The notes under the pieces are model-generated. The model ran no database searches, had not been told where the DNA came from, and was given only the letters and a program-made list of their open reading frames with translations. 64,000 nt of DNA from Pseudomonadota bacterium. GTDB lineage: Bacteria; Pseudomonadota; Gammaproteobacteria; Burkholderiales; Burkholderiaceae_C. Positions within the stretch are counted from its first letter, which is position 1; each line of letters opens with the position of its first letter. This document shows, piece by piece, positions 48,807-63,236 of this stretch. Made by a program: the position numbers and the translations under genes. The DNA is taken from positions 1 through 64,000 of the forward strand of contig JAFEEG010000008.1 in assembly GCA_018241225.1 (NCBI GenBank). Reading direction: 5' to 3'.

Positions 48807-49574
48807 TTAGCCTCGGATTTTGTAGCCGATGCGCAGCAGGTGCACGGCCAGTGCACTGACAGCCAGCCACGCGCCACCCACGATGCCCAGGCTCAGCCAC
48901 GGCGAGGCGTCGCTCACGCCGAAGAAGCCGAAACGGAAGCCGTCGATCATGTAGAAGAACGGATTGAGGTGGCTGACCTTCTGCCAGAAGGGCGGCAGCG
49001 AATGAATGGAATAGAACACGCCCGAGAGAAAGGTCATGGGCATGATCAGGAAGTTCTGGAACACCGCCATCTGGTCGAACTTTTCCGACCACAACCCGGC
49101 GATGAGCCCCAGCGTGCCCAGCATGGCCGCCCCCAGGAAGGCAAACACCAGCACCCAAAGCGGTTGCGTGAAGCCGGGCACGGCAAAGAACAGGCACACG
49201 ATGAACACGCCCACGCCCACGGCTAGGCCGCGCACGATGGACGAGCCCACGTAGGCGAAGAACCAGCCCCAGTGCGACAGCGGCGTGAGCAGGACGAAAA
49301 CCAGGTTGCCCATGATCTTGCTCTGGATGAGCGAGGACGAGCTGTTGGCAAAGGCGTTCTGCAGCACGCTCATCATCACCAGGCCGGGGATGAGGAAGGC
49401 GGTGTAGCTCACGCTGCCATAGACCTTCACGTGATCTTCCAGCACGTGGCCGAAGACCATGAGATAGAGAACTGCGGTGAGCACCGGCGCGCCCACGGTC
49501 TGGAAGCCGACCTTCCAGAAGCGCAGCACTTCCTTGTACAAGAGGGCACGCCACCCCGTGGCCGTGATCATCAT
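48807..49574 (-). CDS. ABC-2 type exporter permease (YadH-like)
   Basis: 255 residues with six membrane segments. ABC-2 signature is GLVMMSVLQNAFANSSSSLIQSKIMGNLVFVLLTPLSHW and MPMTFLSGVFYSIHSLPPFWQKVSHLNPFFYMIDGFR. Length and features match E. coli YadH. The ATG overlaps the stop of its ATPase by four bases. Substrate unknown. Confidence 0.9.
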   Translation of the reverse strand: MMITATGWRALLYKEVLRFWKVGFQTVGAPVLTAVLYLMVFGHVLEDHVKVYGSVSYTAFLIPGLVMMSVLQNAFANSSSSLIQSKIMGNLVFVLLTPLSHWGWFFAYVGSSIVRGLAVGVGVFIVCLFFAVPGFTQPLWVLVFAFLGAAMLGTLGLIAGLWSEKFDQMAVFQNFLIMPMTFLSGVFYSIHSLPPFWQKVSHLNPFFYMIDGFRFGFFGVSDASPWLSLGIVGGAWLAVSALAVHLLRIGYKIRG

Positions 49575-50518
49575 CGCGCCACCTCCAGGGGGGTCTGCTC
49601 ACCGGCCATCAGGTCGATGAACACGTCTTCCAGGTCAGCCTTGCGCATTTCCACGTCCTCCACTGCCAGGCCGGCCTGGCGAATGGCCGCCAGCAGTTGC
49701 TCCACTTCGTGCGCGTTCTGCGCCGGCAACTGAACGATGCGCCCGGTGATGCGGGCATTGCGGGCAATTTCCCAGGGCAGCTGGCCGTCCGTCTTGAAGC
49801 GCAGCACGTTGCTTGCGGCCGAACGCAGCAGCTCGCTGGTGCGGTCCAGCGCGATCACGCGGCCCTGCTTGAGCATGGCGATGCGGTTGCACAGGGCCTC
49901 GGCCTCTTCCAGGTAGTGGGTGGTAAGCAGCACCGTGCTGCCCTGCTTGTTGAGCTTGGCCACGAACTGCCACAGGGTCTGGCGCAGCTCGACGTCCACA
50001 CCGGCCGTCGGCTCGTCCAGCACGATCACCGGCGGCTTGTGCACCAGGGCCTGGGCCACCAGCACACGGCGCTTCATGCCGCCGGACAGCTGGCGCATGT
50101 TGGCGGCGGCCTTGTCCGCCAGGCCCAGGCTGCTGAGCAACTCGTCGATCCAGTCGTCGTTGTTGCGAATGCCGAAGTAGCCCGACTGGATCCGCAGCGC
50201 CTCGCGCACATTGAAGAACGGATCGAACACCAGCTCTTGCGGGACCACGCCCAGCTGGCGGCGCGCCTGTGCAAATTGCACCTGCACGTCGAACCCGTTG
50301 ACATGCACCGCACCGGTTGTTGGCCGGGAAAGGCCCGCCAGGATGCTGATCAGCGTGGTCTTGCCCGCGCCGTTGGGCCCCAGCAGGCCGAAGAATTCGC
50401 CTTCCTGGATGTCGAAACTGACGTTGTCCAGTGCCCTCAGGCCCGGCTTACCTTGAGCGCGCTGCTGGCGCGAAGGGGGATAGGTCTTGGAGACCGATTG
50501 AAAGGAGATGGCGGGCAT
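49571..50518 (-). CDS. ABC exporter ATPase (YadG-like)
   Basis: 315 residues. Walker A GPNGAGKTT (47-55), signature LSGGMKRRVLVAQAL, Walker B VIVLDEPTAGVD, switch His in LLTTHYLEEAE. The 315/255 residue pair resembles YadG/YadH. It lies between the mlaB-like STAS gene (62 bases) and its permease. Confidence 0.93.
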   Translation of the reverse strand: MPAISFQSVSKTYPPSRQQRAQGKPGLRALDNVSFDIQEGEFFGLLGPNGAGKTTLISILAGLSRPTTGAVHVNGFDVQVQFAQARRQLGVVPQELVFDPFFNVREALRIQSGYFGIRNNDDWIDELLSSLGLADKAAANMRQLSGGMKRRVLVAQALVHKPPVIVLDEPTAGVDVELRQTLWQFVAKLNKQGSTVLLTTHYLEEAEALCNRIAMLKQGRVIALDRTSELLRSAASNVLRFKTDGQLPWEIARNARITGRIVQLPAQNAHEVEQLLAAIRQAGLAVEDVEMRKADLEDVFIDLMAGEQTPLEVAR

Positions 50519-50580
50519 GGGAGCCCGGGATTTTACCGGGGCGGGGATTTCCCTCGCCCGCTGCGGCCCAGGCGTGCTGG

Positions 50581-50868
50581 CTAGGGTGCCGCCGGCAGCA
50601 ATGCCGCCACGCCGTAAAGCGACCCCAGCTCCCGCAAGCGGGGCGGCAGCCCCTTGACTGCAAAGCCACGACCGAGGGACGTGGCTTCACGCCGGCAATC
50701 GAGCAATACCGCCAGCGCCGACGAGTCGAATTGCTCGAGCGCGCTGGCGTCCACCACCGTGGACGAGCCGTTGTGGCCGGCAATGCCCTGCTGGAGCATT
50801 CGCATGCAGGCCGGCGCTTCCTCGTGGGTCAGCCGGGGAGGCAGGACCAGCATCATGCCCGCGGCCAA
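50581..50868 (-). CDS. mlaB: STAS-domain protein, MlaB-like
   Basis: 95 residues of a STAS fold: VVDASALEQFDSSALAVLLDCRREA with the conserved DSSAL motif, and a C-terminal helix LRELGSLYGVAALL. MlaB binds MlaF and supports the ABC complex. A TTG at 50868 is used, one base after the mlaC stop with AAAGAG upstream; ATGs at 50856 and 50853 are alternatives without a ribosome-binding site. In E. coli mlaB also follows mlaC. Confidence 0.85.
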   Translation of the reverse strand: MAAGMMLVLPPRLTHEEAPACMRMLQQGIAGHNGSSTVVDASALEQFDSSALAVLLDCRREATSLGRGFAVKGLPPRLRELGSLYGVAALLPAAP

Positions 50869-50869
50869 T

Positions 50870-51550
50870 TCAGCTCTTTGCGCCGTTGGCGCCGGCCTTG
50901 TTGCGTGCTTCCAGGGTGGCGATGAGGCCGTCGATGCCCTTGGCGTTGATTTCCTGGGTGAACTGGCTGCGGTAGGTGTCGACCAGCCAGATGCCCATCA
51001 CGTTCAGGTTGTAGATCTTCCAGCCGCCGGCTTCGCCGGGCGTCTTTTCGAGGCGATAGTCCAGTTGCACCGGCTCGCCGCTGCCGCGCACCTCGGTACG
51101 CACCAGCACTTCCTTGTCGTCCACGGAGCCGCGGAAGGGCTTGACTGTGACTTCCTGGTCGGTCACCTGGTCGAGCGCGCCGGCATAGGTGCGCACCAGC
51201 AGCATCTTGAAGCCGTCCTGCAGGCGCTTTTGCTGCTCGGGCGTGGCTTCACGCCACTTCGGGCCGACCGCCGAGGCCGTCATGCGCTGGAAGTTGACGT
51301 TGGGCATGACCTTGGCGTCGACCAGCTGCATGATCTTCTGCAGGTCGCCGGCCTTGATCGACTTGTCGGTCTTGAGCGATTGCAGCATGTCGACCGTCAG
51401 GCGCTTGACCAGCACATCGGGTGCTTCGTCGGCAGCGCGAGCGAGCGGCGCCAGGCCAATGGCCGCGCCCACCAGCAGCGCGCCGGCCATGAGCACGCGG
51501 GCAAATCCACGGCGTTTGAGAAGAGGAGCGGTCGTCGGCTGTTTATTCAT
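50870..51550 (-). CDS. mlaC: Periplasmic phospholipid-binding protein MlaC
   Basis: 226 residues. Signal peptide (RGFARVLMAGALLVGAAIGLAPLARA, cleavage near 39). The mature part carries the MlaC/Ttg2D fold: NFQRMTASAVGPKWREATPEQQKRLQDGFKMLLVRTYAGAL and a C-terminal WKIYNLNVMGIWLVDTYRSQF. It shuttles phospholipid between the outer-membrane MlaA complex and MlaFEDB. The ATG at 51550 has a weak ribosome-binding site. 105 bases after mlaA. Confidence 0.95.
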   Translation of the reverse strand: MNKQPTTAPLLKRRGFARVLMAGALLVGAAIGLAPLARAADEAPDVLVKRLTVDMLQSLKTDKSIKAGDLQKIMQLVDAKVMPNVNFQRMTASAVGPKWREATPEQQKRLQDGFKMLLVRTYAGALDQVTDQEVTVKPFRGSVDDKEVLVRTEVRGSGEPVQLDYRLEKTPGEAGGWKIYNLNVMGIWLVDTYRSQFTQEINAKGIDGLIATLEARNKAGANGAKS

Positions 51551-51655
51551 GATGTGAAATCCCTTGTTCGATGCATAGCGCACGATATTCGATTTCCCGT
51601 TGGGGTCAGCATCGTGCGCCAGGTTCCCGCAGCGCTGTAGGCCTATGCCTTGCCG

Positions 51656-52399
51656 TCAGGGTTGTTCGGGCGGATTGCCGTCGTAGACGTCGTTGAGCCG
51701 GCGCTGCAGGTACACGTCACGGGTAAGCGTGTAGCGGTCCAGCGCGGCGTCGCGCAGCAGGCGATCCACCGGCAGCAATTGGGCCCGCGCGTCGATCAGG
51801 CGCATGACGTACAGCGAGTTGCGCACCGGAATGTCGCCCACGTTCGAGATCAGGCCGCCGTAGTAGTCCACCGGCAGGGCCGCCGTGTCGCGCACGGTGG
51901 ACGGCCCGAGGATGGGCAGAACCAGGTAGGGACCGGGGCCGACGCCCCAGCGACCCAGCGTCTGGCCGAAATCCTCGCGAAAGCGCTCGAGGCCGACCTC
52001 GGACGCGACATCCAGCACGCCGCCCAGGCCAAAGATGGTGTTGACGTTCACCCGCATGAAGGTCTGCGCGCTTCGCTCGGCGCGCAGTTGCATCACGCTG
52101 TTGGCAAAGCTCCAGACGTCCACCAGGTTGTTGAAGAAGTTGGAGACGCCCGTGCGCATCATTTGCGGCACGACTTTTTCGTAGCCAACCGCCACCGGAC
52201 GCATCACCGCCTCGTCGAGGGTGTCGTTGAACTTGCTGACGCCGCGGTTGAACGGCTCCAGCGGATCGGCCGGATTGGCTTGGGGCCCCGTCGCGCAGCC
52301 GGCCAGGCAGGCAGCAGCGATTGCGGCGGCCACCAGCCGTCGCGCGTGAGCGCCACCGTGAACGCGGGTCGTCACGGAGCGATTCGAGATGAAATTCAT
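51656..52399 (-). CDS. mlaA: Outer-membrane lipoprotein MlaA (VacJ)
   Basis: 247 residues. Lipobox LAGC with Cys35. Hallmarks DPLEPFNRGVSKFNDTLDEAVMRPVA and NTIFGLGGVLDVASEVGL, then GPYLVLPILGPSTVRDT. MlaA removes mislocalised phospholipids from the outer leaflet of the outer membrane. The start overlaps mlaD by four bases. Having mlaA inside the mlaFED operon differs from E. coli, where it is elsewhere. Confidence 0.96.
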   Translation of the reverse strand: MNFISNRSVTTRVHGGAHARRLVAAAIAAACLAGCATGPQANPADPLEPFNRGVSKFNDTLDEAVMRPVAVGYEKVVPQMMRTGVSNFFNNLVDVWSFANSVMQLRAERSAQTFMRVNVNTIFGLGGVLDVASEVGLERFREDFGQTLGRWGVGPGPYLVLPILGPSTVRDTAALPVDYYGGLISNVGDIPVRNSLYVMRLIDARAQLLPVDRLLRDAALDRYTLTRDVYLQRRLNDVYDGNPPEQP

Positions 52400-52884
52400 T
52401 TCTTGTTGTTGCCCCCTGCAGCCTGGCTGCCCTCGGCGGCCTTGCTGTAGAGGAACTGGCTGATCAGATTTTCCAGGACCACGGCGGACTGCGTGGCACT
52501 GATGCGGTCGCCCGCCTGCAGATTCTTCTCGTCGGCACCGGCTTCGATGCCGATGTACTGCTCGCCGAGCAGGCCACTGGTCAGGATCTTCAGGGAGCTG
52601 TCCTTGGGGAAACTGTAACGGCTTTGCAGTGCAAGCGTTACATCCGCCTGAAAACTCTTGTCGTCGAAAGTGATGGATTCGACACGACCGACCACCACCC
52701 CTGCACTCTTCACGGCGGTTTGCGGCTTCAGGCCACCAATGTTGTCAAAGCGTGCAGTCACCTTGTAGGAGCTCTGGAAGCTCAGGCTGAGCAGGTTGGC
52801 CGACTGCAGCGCAAGAAACAGAAGCGCCGCCGCGCCGATCAGCACGAACAAACCCACCCACACATCATTCTTCGAGCGTTGCAT
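52396..52884 (-). CDS. mlaD: MCE-domain lipid transport protein MlaD
   Basis: 162 residues. N-terminal membrane anchor (VGLFVLIGAAALLFLAL) followed by an MCE domain: YKVTARFDNIGGLKPQTAVKSAGVVVGRVESI and SGLLGEQYIGIEAG. It forms a hexameric ring on the MlaFE transporter. Nineteen bases after mlaE. Confidence 0.96.
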   Translation of the reverse strand: MQRSKNDVWVGLFVLIGAAALLFLALQSANLLSLSFQSSYKVTARFDNIGGLKPQTAVKSAGVVVGRVESITFDDKSFQADVTLALQSRYSFPKDSSLKILTSGLLGEQYIGIEAGADEKNLQAGDRISATQSAVVLENLISQFLYSKAAEGSQAAGGNNKK

Positions 52885-52903
52885 TTTCTCGATCCCTTCA
52901 ATC

Positions 52904-53686
52904 TCAGATGCTGAACATCATGGCCGTGAGGACGAAGTCCAGGCCCAGCACGGCCAGCGACGCCATGACCACCGTGCGCGTGGTTGCGTGCGACACGCCC
53001 TCGGGCGTGGGCTGCGCCTCATAGCCCTGAAGCAGGGCAACGAAGGTGACGGTGAAGCCGAACACCAGGCTCTTGATGACGCCGTTGCCCACGTCGCGCC
53101 ACACGTCCACCCCACCCTGCATCTGGCCCCAGAAGGAGCCCGAGTCCACACCCAGCATGACCACGCCGACCATGTAGCCGCCGATCACCCCGACCGCGCT
53201 GAACACGGCCGCCAGCAGGGGCATGGTGATGACACCTGCCCAGAAGCGCGGCGCGAGGATGCGCTGCACCGGATCGACGGCCATCATTTCCATGGCACTG
53301 AGTTGCTCGCCCGCCTTCATCAGGCCGATCTCGGCCGTGAGCGATGTGCCGGCCCGGCCCGCGAACAACAGGGCGGCAACCACCGGCCCCAACTCGCGCA
53401 CCAGGCTCAGGGCCACGAGCAACCCAAGGGCGTCGGCCGACCCGTAGCGCTGCAGCGTGTAGTAACCCTGCAGCCCCAGCACGAAGCCGACGAACAGGCC
53501 CGAGACCCCGATGATTGCCAGCGAATAGTTGCCAAGAAAGTGGATCTGGTCGCGCACCAGGTCGAAGCGGCGCAGGCTGCTGCCAGCATGGCCCAGCAGC
53601 CGCGCGAACAGCTTTGCACCCCAGCCCAGGTCGGACAACTTGGAGCGCGCGGCAAAGCCGACGTCGGACGGTCGCCACCAACTCAT
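52904..53686 (-). CDS. mlaE: Lipid asymmetry ABC permease MlaE
   Basis: 260 residues with five or so membrane segments: [29 protein letters not shown], the conserved [45 protein letters not shown], and a C-terminal [21 protein letters not shown]. The N-terminal interfacial helix is present. The start overlaps mlaF by four bases. Confidence 0.97.
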   Translation of the reverse strand: MSWWRPSDVGFAARSKLSDLGWGAKLFARLLGHAGSSLRRFDLVRDQIHFLGNYSLAIIGVSGLFVGFVLGLQGYYTLQRYGSADALGLLVALSLVRELGPVVAALLFAGRAGTSLTAEIGLMKAGEQLSAMEMMAVDPVQRILAPRFWAGVITMPLLAAVFSAVGVIGGYMVGVVMLGVDSGSFWGQMQGGVDVWRDVGNGVIKSLVFGFTVTFVALLQGYEAQPTPEGVSHATTRTVVMASLAVLGLDFVLTAMMFSI

Positions 53687-54507
53687 TCGCGGCCTCCGCT
53701 GGCAGGGCCGAAATCGTCCGCCACACTGACCCCGGGATAGTGGAAATGCACCGGCCCCTCGGGCAGCGCATTGACGAACTGGTGCACCAGTGGATCGGTG
53801 CTTTCGCGCACCTGCGCCGGCGCGCCTTCGGCTGCCACCTTGCCATTGGCCAGGATCACCACGTGATCGGCAATGCCGAAGGTTTCTTCCAGGTCGTGCG
53901 AGACGACGATGCTGGTCAGGCCCAGCGAATCGTTCAAGCGGCGAATGAGCTGCGCGGCCGTGCCCAGTGAAATCGGGTCGAGCCCCGCAAAGGGTTCGTC
54001 GTACATCACCAGTTCGGGGTCCAGCGCAATGGCACGCGCCAGCGCGATCCGCCGCGCCATGCCGCCCGACACTTCGCTAGGCATGAGGTCGCGCGCACCG
54101 CGCAGGCCCACGGCCTCGAGCTTCATCAGCACGATGTCTCGCACCAATGTTTCGGAAAGTTGCGTGTGCTCGCGCAGTGGAAAGGCCACGTTGTCGAACA
54201 CGCTCATGTCGGTGAAGAGGGCGCCAAACTGGAACAGCATGCCCATGCGCCGGCGTGCCTTGTAGAGCTGCGCGGTATCGAGACTGGCCACGTCCTGTCC
54301 GTCGAACAGCACTGCACCGCGGCGAGCGCGCAACTGACCGCCGATCAGGCGCAAGGTGGTGGTCTTGCCGCCGCCCGAGGCGCCCATGATGGCCGTGACC
54401 TTGCCGCGCGGCACCCGGAAGGACACGCCGTCCAGGATGACGCGCGACTCGTATCCGAAGACGAGATCGCGAAATTCGACGAGTGAAGTGGTGGCCAGAT
54501 CGGTCAT
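53683..54507 (-). CDS. mlaF: Lipid asymmetry ABC ATPase MlaF
   Basis: 274 residues. Walker A GASGGGKT (42-49), signature [15 protein letters not shown], Walker [15 protein letters not shown], switch VVSHDLEET. The ATG at 54507 was chosen since residues upstream run into the gltD terminator. First gene of mlaFEDA-C-B and of the long minus-strand chain. Confidence 0.97.
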   Translation of the reverse strand: MTDLATTSLVEFRDLVFGYESRVILDGVSFRVPRGKVTAIMGASGGGKTTTLRLIGGQLRARRGAVLFDGQDVASLDTAQLYKARRRMGMLFQFGALFTDMSVFDNVAFPLREHTQLSETLVRDIVLMKLEAVGLRGARDLMPSEVSGGMARRIALARAIALDPELVMYDEPFAGLDPISLGTAAQLIRRLNDSLGLTSIVVSHDLEETFGIADHVVILANGKVAAEGAPAQVRESTDPLVHQFVNALPEGPVHFHYPGVSVADDFGPASGGRE

Positions 54508-54512
54508 CGTGC

Positions 54513-54554
54513 AAAAAAGAGAGCCGGGTGTCCCGACAAGGGAATCCCGGCTCT
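54513..54554 (-). terminator. Rho-independent terminator after gltD
   Basis: On the minus strand AGAGCCGGG pairs with CCCGGCTCT and an inner TCCC/GGGA pair extends it around a GACAA-type loop; TTTTTT follows. It ends gltBD transcription just before mlaF, so mlaF must have its own promoter in or below it. Confidence 0.87.
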
Positions 54555-54609
54555 GCGGTCGCAAGATGATAAAGGATGGTGCTTGCAGGCACCTTCCTGC
54601 GCCTGACGC

Positions 54610-56088
54610 TCAGCGCGGCAGGTCGCTGTAGCCCATCAAGAACTCGTCCACGGCGCGTGCCGCCTGGCGGCCTTCGCGGATGGCCCACACGACCAGCGAT
54701 TGGCCGCGGCGCATGTCGCCGGCGGCGAACACCTTGGGCACGTTGGTGGCATAGCCGCCGATGAAGTCGACCGAGGCCTTGGCATTTCCGCGCGCATCCT
54801 TCTCGACGCCAAAGGCTTCCAGGATCGGCGACACGGGGCTGACGAAGCCCATGGCCAGCAGCACCAGGTCGGCCTTGAGCACCTGCTCGCTGCCGGGCAC
54901 CTCGACCATCTTGCCGTCCTTCCATTCGACGCGGACGGTCTTCAGGCCGGTGACCTTGCCCTTCTCGCCGATGAATTCCTTGGTCGAGATGGCGAACTCG
55001 CGCTCGCAACCTTCTTCATGGCTGGAGCTGGTGCGCAGCTTGATCGGCCAGTAGGGCCAGGTCAGCGGGCGGTTTTCCTCTTCGGGCGGCTGGGGCATCA
55101 GCTCGAACTGCGTCACGCTCACGGCGCCGTGGCGGTTGCTGGTGCCCACGCAGTCGGAGCCGGTGTCGCCGCCGCCGATCACGATGACGTGCTTGCCGTC
55201 GGCGCGCAGCTGGCCCTTGACCTTGTCGCCGGCGTTCACGCGGTTCTGCTGGGGCAGGAACTCCATGGCGAAGTGGATGCCGTCCAGGTCGCGGCCGGGC
55301 ACGGGCAGGTCGCGCGACTGCTCGGCACCGCCGGTGAGCACCACCGCATCGAATTCCTTCTGCAGCTGCTCGGGGGTGACGGATTCCTTGGCCAGGTTGG
55401 TGACCTTGGAGCCCTTGCCCAGCGCATCCTTGGCAGCGCCGACCATGACGCCGGTGCGGAACACCACGCCTTCGGCCTTCATCTGCTCCACGCGGCGGTC
55501 GATGTGCGACTTCTCCATCTTGAAGTCGGGAATGCCGTAGCGCAGAAGGCCGCCGATGCGGTCGTTCTTCTCGAACAGCGTGACATCGTGGCCCACGCGC
55601 GCCAGCTGCTGCGCCGCCGCCATGCCGGCCGGGCCGGAGCCCACCACGGCGACCTTCTTGCCGGTCTTGTGCTTGGCCACGCGCGGCGCCACCCAGCCCT
55701 CGTCCCAGGCGCGGTCGATGATGGCGTGTTCGAGCGACTTGATGCCCACCGCATCGTCGTTCACGTTGAGCACGCAGGCCGCCTCGCAGGGCGCGGGGCA
55801 GATGCGGCCGGTGAACTCCGGGAAGTTGTTGGTGGAGTCGAGCACAGCGAAGGCACTTTGCCAGTCGCTGCGATACACCAGGTCGTTGAAGTCCGGAATG
55901 ATGTTGTTGACCGGGCAGCCGCTGTTGCAGAACGGCGTGCCGCAGTCCATGCAGCGCGCGCCCTGGATCTTGGCTTGCGCGGCATCGAGGCCAACGACGA
56001 ATTCCTTGTAGTGCTTGACGCGCTCGTCCACGGGCTTGTAGCCCTCTTCGATGCGCTCATGCTCCATGAAGCCGGTGATCTTTCCCAT
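54610..56088 (-). CDS. gltD: Glutamate synthase small subunit
   Basis: 492 residues. N-terminal Fe-S cysteines in [18 protein letters not shown] and [15 protein letters not shown] Rossmann motif [23 protein letters not shown] motif [17 protein letters not shown]. It feeds electrons from NADPH to GltB, giving glutamate from glutamine and 2-oxoglutarate. Forty-two bases after gltB. Confidence 0.97.
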   Translation of the reverse strand: MGKITGFMEHERIEEGYKPVDERVKHYKEFVVGLDAAQAKIQGARCMDCGTPFCNSGCPVNNIIPDFNDLVYRSDWQSAFAVLDSTNNFPEFTGRICPAPCEAACVLNVNDDAVGIKSLEHAIIDRAWDEGWVAPRVAKHKTGKKVAVVGSGPAGMAAAQQLARVGHDVTLFEKNDRIGGLLRYGIPDFKMEKSHIDRRVEQMKAEGVVFRTGVMVGAAKDALGKGSKVTNLAKESVTPEQLQKEFDAVVLTGGAEQSRDLPVPGRDLDGIHFAMEFLPQQNRVNAGDKVKGQLRADGKHVIVIGGGDTGSDCVGTSNRHGAVSVTQFELMPQPPEEENRPLTWPYWPIKLRTSSSHEEGCEREFAISTKEFIGEKGKVTGLKTVRVEWKDGKMVEVPGSEQVLKADLVLLAMGFVSPVSPILEAFGVEKDARGNAKASVDFIGGYATNVPKVFAAGDMRRGQSLVVWAIREGRQAARAVDEFLMGYSDLPR

Positions 56089-56130
56089 CGTGCTTTCCTT
56101 GTATTTCTATCTGCTTGTGGCTGCCTGCGC

Positions 56131-60870
<4,740 letters not shown>

Positions 60871-61060
60871 GGCGCACTCCTTGGTGGGACAGTTTTTCGC
60901 AGGGATCGCAAGGATATTGCGTTGCACAAACAATGCCAAATACTTTATTAGGGGTCAGATTCCAATTAATTTTTGACTTTATCTGTCGGAAATTAATTGG
61001 GGACATATCAAAATAGATAGCAAAAACCCCAAGCATGACGTGGAGTCTGCGCCAAAAGGT
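60871..61060. promoter_or_regulatory. gltB upstream region
   Basis: 190 AT-richer bases holding the gltB promoter and the end of a transposase gene. It includes a REP-like inverted repeat at 60951-61001. No other gene or clear promoter hexamers were recognised. Confidence 0.45.
60951..61001. repeat. REP-like inverted repeat associated with a RAYT transposase
   Basis: CCAATTAATTT (60962-60972) and AAATTAATTGG (60990-61000) are perfect inverted arms with a 17-base spacer. The left arm is preceded by GGGGTCAGATT and the right followed by GGGACATA, the kind of flank I recall beside TnpA-REP genes in many proteobacteria. It is 60 bases from the transposase stop and 80 from gltB. Confidence 0.7.
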
Positions 61061-61756
61061 CTAGGTGTTTTCTGCTCGCGGACGGCGTCCAGGCCGGCCC
61101 TTGACCAATCGTCTGTCGGTTGTGGCCTGCAGCCCCTGGACGAATCCCGCGTCGCCGGCGGCCCAGCCGCGCAAGGTGGACTCGGTCAGCAGCTGGACAT
61201 CGGCCTGCGAAACGCCCGCATGCACCAGTTCGGAATACGCCGCTTCACGCGCAAAGGGTGTGTTGCCCAGTGACCAGTACATGGCATGGGGCGTGATGAC
61301 CTTGTCCGACCGCAGTCCGGCGTAGTGCCCGTGGCTGGACCACGGGAAGTCGCGCGCGTCGGCCACCATGCCCGCGCGCACCGGGTTCAGGTCGATGTAG
61401 GCCATGCAGGCCAGGAAGTACCTGTCGGTCTGGATCAGGGTCGAGCGATAGCGCCCTTCCCACAACGTGCCGCTTCTGCCGTGCCGGTCATTAAAGTAGC
61501 GAACGTAGCGGCGCCCCACCGCCTGCATCCATTGCGGCAGGCCGGTCTCGGTGGCTGGCGTGGCCAACAGATGGAAATGGTTGTCCATCAGCACGTAGGC
61601 ATGCAGCGCCACCTGCAGGCGGGCCGCATGCTCGCCGATGAGCGAGAGCAGCATCTCCCGGTCCTGCCGGTCGACGAAGATGTCCTGCCGGTTGTTGCCG
61701 CGCTGGATCACGTGGTGGGGCTGGCCCGGCAAGGTCAGGCGCGGAAGGCGTGCCAT
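61061..61756 (-). CDS. REP-associated tyrosine transposase (RAYT, IS200-like Y1)
   Basis: 231 residues. HUH metal motif at H60 and H62 (MDNHFHLLATP), catalytic Tyr near residue 120 in CMAYIDLNPVRAGM, and the N-terminal RLTLPGQPHHVIQRGNNRQDIF. RAYTs are single-copy relatives of IS200 transposases that mobilise or maintain REP palindromes and are often domesticated. Extra C-terminal sequence (about 180-231) is basic (KGRPGRRPRAENT). An inverted repeat lies just downstream. Confidence 0.92.
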   Translation of the reverse strand: MARLPRLTLPGQPHHVIQRGNNRQDIFVDRQDREMLLSLIGEHAARLQVALHAYVLMDNHFHLLATPATETGLPQWMQAVGRRYVRYFNDRHGRSGTLWEGRYRSTLIQTDRYFLACMAYIDLNPVRAGMVADARDFPWSSHGHYAGLRSDKVITPHAMYWSLGNTPFAREAAYSELVHAGVSQADVQLLTESTLRGWAAGDAGFVQGLQATTDRRLVKGRPGRRPRAENT

Positions 61757-61776
61757 GGCGGTGCGGCGAACTCGAT

Positions 61777-62649
61777 TCAGTCGAGCTTGAAGCGGGTTTC
61801 CAGCAGCGAGTCGAGCCCGAACTGCGCCAGCAGCTCACGCAGCCGTGCGGCGGCGCTGGCCTTGCGGTGGCCGGTGTGGCGGGCAATGATGAGCTCGTTC
61901 TTCATGCTGTGCTCCCAACCCACCAGTTCGGTCACCGTCACCTGGTAGCCGTGCGCCTCCAGGAACAGGCAGCGCAGCACATTGGTGAGCTGGCTGCCTA
62001 TTTCCCGCGTATGCAGCGGATGGCGCCACAGCTCGGCCAGCGGGGTGCGTGACAAGGACAGAGCCTTGCCCTGGCGCAGGCACGCCGCCACCTCGGCCTG
62101 GCAGCATGGCACCAGCACCATGAAGCGAGCCTTCTTGGCCAGGCCAAAGGCGATCGCGTCGTCGGTTGCCGTGTCGCAGGCGTGGAGCGCCGTCACCACG
62201 TCGATGCGATCGGGCAGCGCCGTGGCGGTGGTCGCCTCGGCCACGCTGAGATTCAGAAAGCTCATGCGTTCGAAGCCAAGGCGTGCCGCGAGCTGGCGCG
62301 AGCGCTCCACCAGTTCCGGCCGCGTCTCGATGCCGAACACATGACCCTGCCCGGCCCGTTGCCGAAAGAACAGGTCGTAGATGATGAAGCCCAGATACGA
62401 CTTGCCCGCACCGTGATCGGCCAGGCTGGCATGCGCGCCCTCATCCGGCAGCTCCAGCAGCAGTTTCTCGATGAACTGGAACAGGTGATAGACCTGCTTG
62501 AGCTTGCGCCGCGAATCCTGGTTCAGCCGACCTTCGCGGGTGAGGATATGCAGCTCCTTGAGCAGCTCCAGCGATTGCCCGGGCCGCAACTCCTGCAGCA
62601 CCTCGGCCTGCGCCTTCTCGGTCTTCGACAATTTGAGAGCTTGGTTCAT
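61777..62649 (-). CDS. SAM-dependent methyltransferase (Methyltransf_32-like)
   Basis: 290 residues. SAM motif LADHGAGKSYLGFIIYDLFF, then VFGIETRPELVERSRQLA (motif with acidic E), RIDVVTALHACDTATDDAI and VPCCQAEVA, resembling the methyltransferase domain 32 group. A basic N-terminal helical domain (1-75) precedes it. The substrate is unknown; the group includes RNA or small-molecule methylases. The ATG at 62649 overlaps the DUF1415 stop by four bases. Confidence 0.85.
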   Translation of the reverse strand: MNQALKLSKTEKAQAEVLQELRPGQSLELLKELHILTREGRLNQDSRRKLKQVYHLFQFIEKLLLELPDEGAHASLADHGAGKSYLGFIIYDLFFRQRAGQGHVFGIETRPELVERSRQLAARLGFERMSFLNLSVAEATTATALPDRIDVVTALHACDTATDDAIAFGLAKKARFMVLVPCCQAEVAACLRQGKALSLSRTPLAELWRHPLHTREIGSQLTNVLRCLFLEAHGYQVTVTELVGWEHSMKNELIIARHTGHRKASAAARLRELLAQFGLDSLLETRFKLD

Positions 62650-63236
62650 TCGCGTGTTGCTCCGCCAGGTCCGACCTCCAGCGCGTCCCAGCCCTCGGGA
62701 CCGAGGCGCTCCAGCGTCTTGATGTTGCGCTCGAAGATATCGGCCGCGTCCGGGAATGCGTCGACCGCCCTGCTCACGCTGTCCTCGCGAAGCAAGTGGA
62801 GGATGGGATACGGCGCCCGATTGGTGGCATTGCCGATATCGCCCTCTTCGGTGCCGGCGAACTGGAAGCGCGGGTGAAAGCTGGCCAGCTGCAGCGTGCC
62901 TTCGAACCCGGCGCGCGCCAGCCTGCGCTCGGCACGGTCGATGAAATCGTTGAAATCCAGAAAGTCCGGCAAGGCGTGCGGTGCGATCAGCAGCGTGGTG
63001 TCGCGTACCGAGGCGTCGTGCTCCACCAGCTGGGCGGCCTCGAACAGGAGCGCATCGAGCAATCCGCCTTCGTCGGCTGGCTGGTACACGGCGTAGTGGA
63101 CCTGCCCCTTGGCGTGGACCGCCTTGGCGAAAGGACACAGGTTCAGCCCGATGACGGCACGTTCGAGCCAGCGGCGTACATCGGCCAGCACCGGCGATTC
63201 AGGTGCAAAGCCTGGGGCTTGGGGCAGGTCGGTCAT
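62646..63236 (-). CDS. DUF1415-family protein
   Basis: 196 residues. Family segments WLERAVIGLNLCPFAKAVHAKGQVHYAV, LDFNDFIDRAERRLA, LQLASFHPRFQFAGTEEGDIGNATNRAPYPILHLLRE are intact; no known enzyme motif. The ATG at 63236 overlaps the MFS gene stop by four bases. Role uncharacterised. Confidence 0.9.
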   Translation of the reverse strand: MTDLPQAPGFAPESPVLADVRRWLERAVIGLNLCPFAKAVHAKGQVHYAVYQPADEGGLLDALLFEAAQLVEHDASVRDTTLLIAPHALPDFLDFNDFIDRAERRLARAGFEGTLQLASFHPRFQFAGTEEGDIGNATNRAPYPILHLLREDSVSRAVDAFPDAADIFERNIKTLERLGPEGWDALEVGPGGATRE

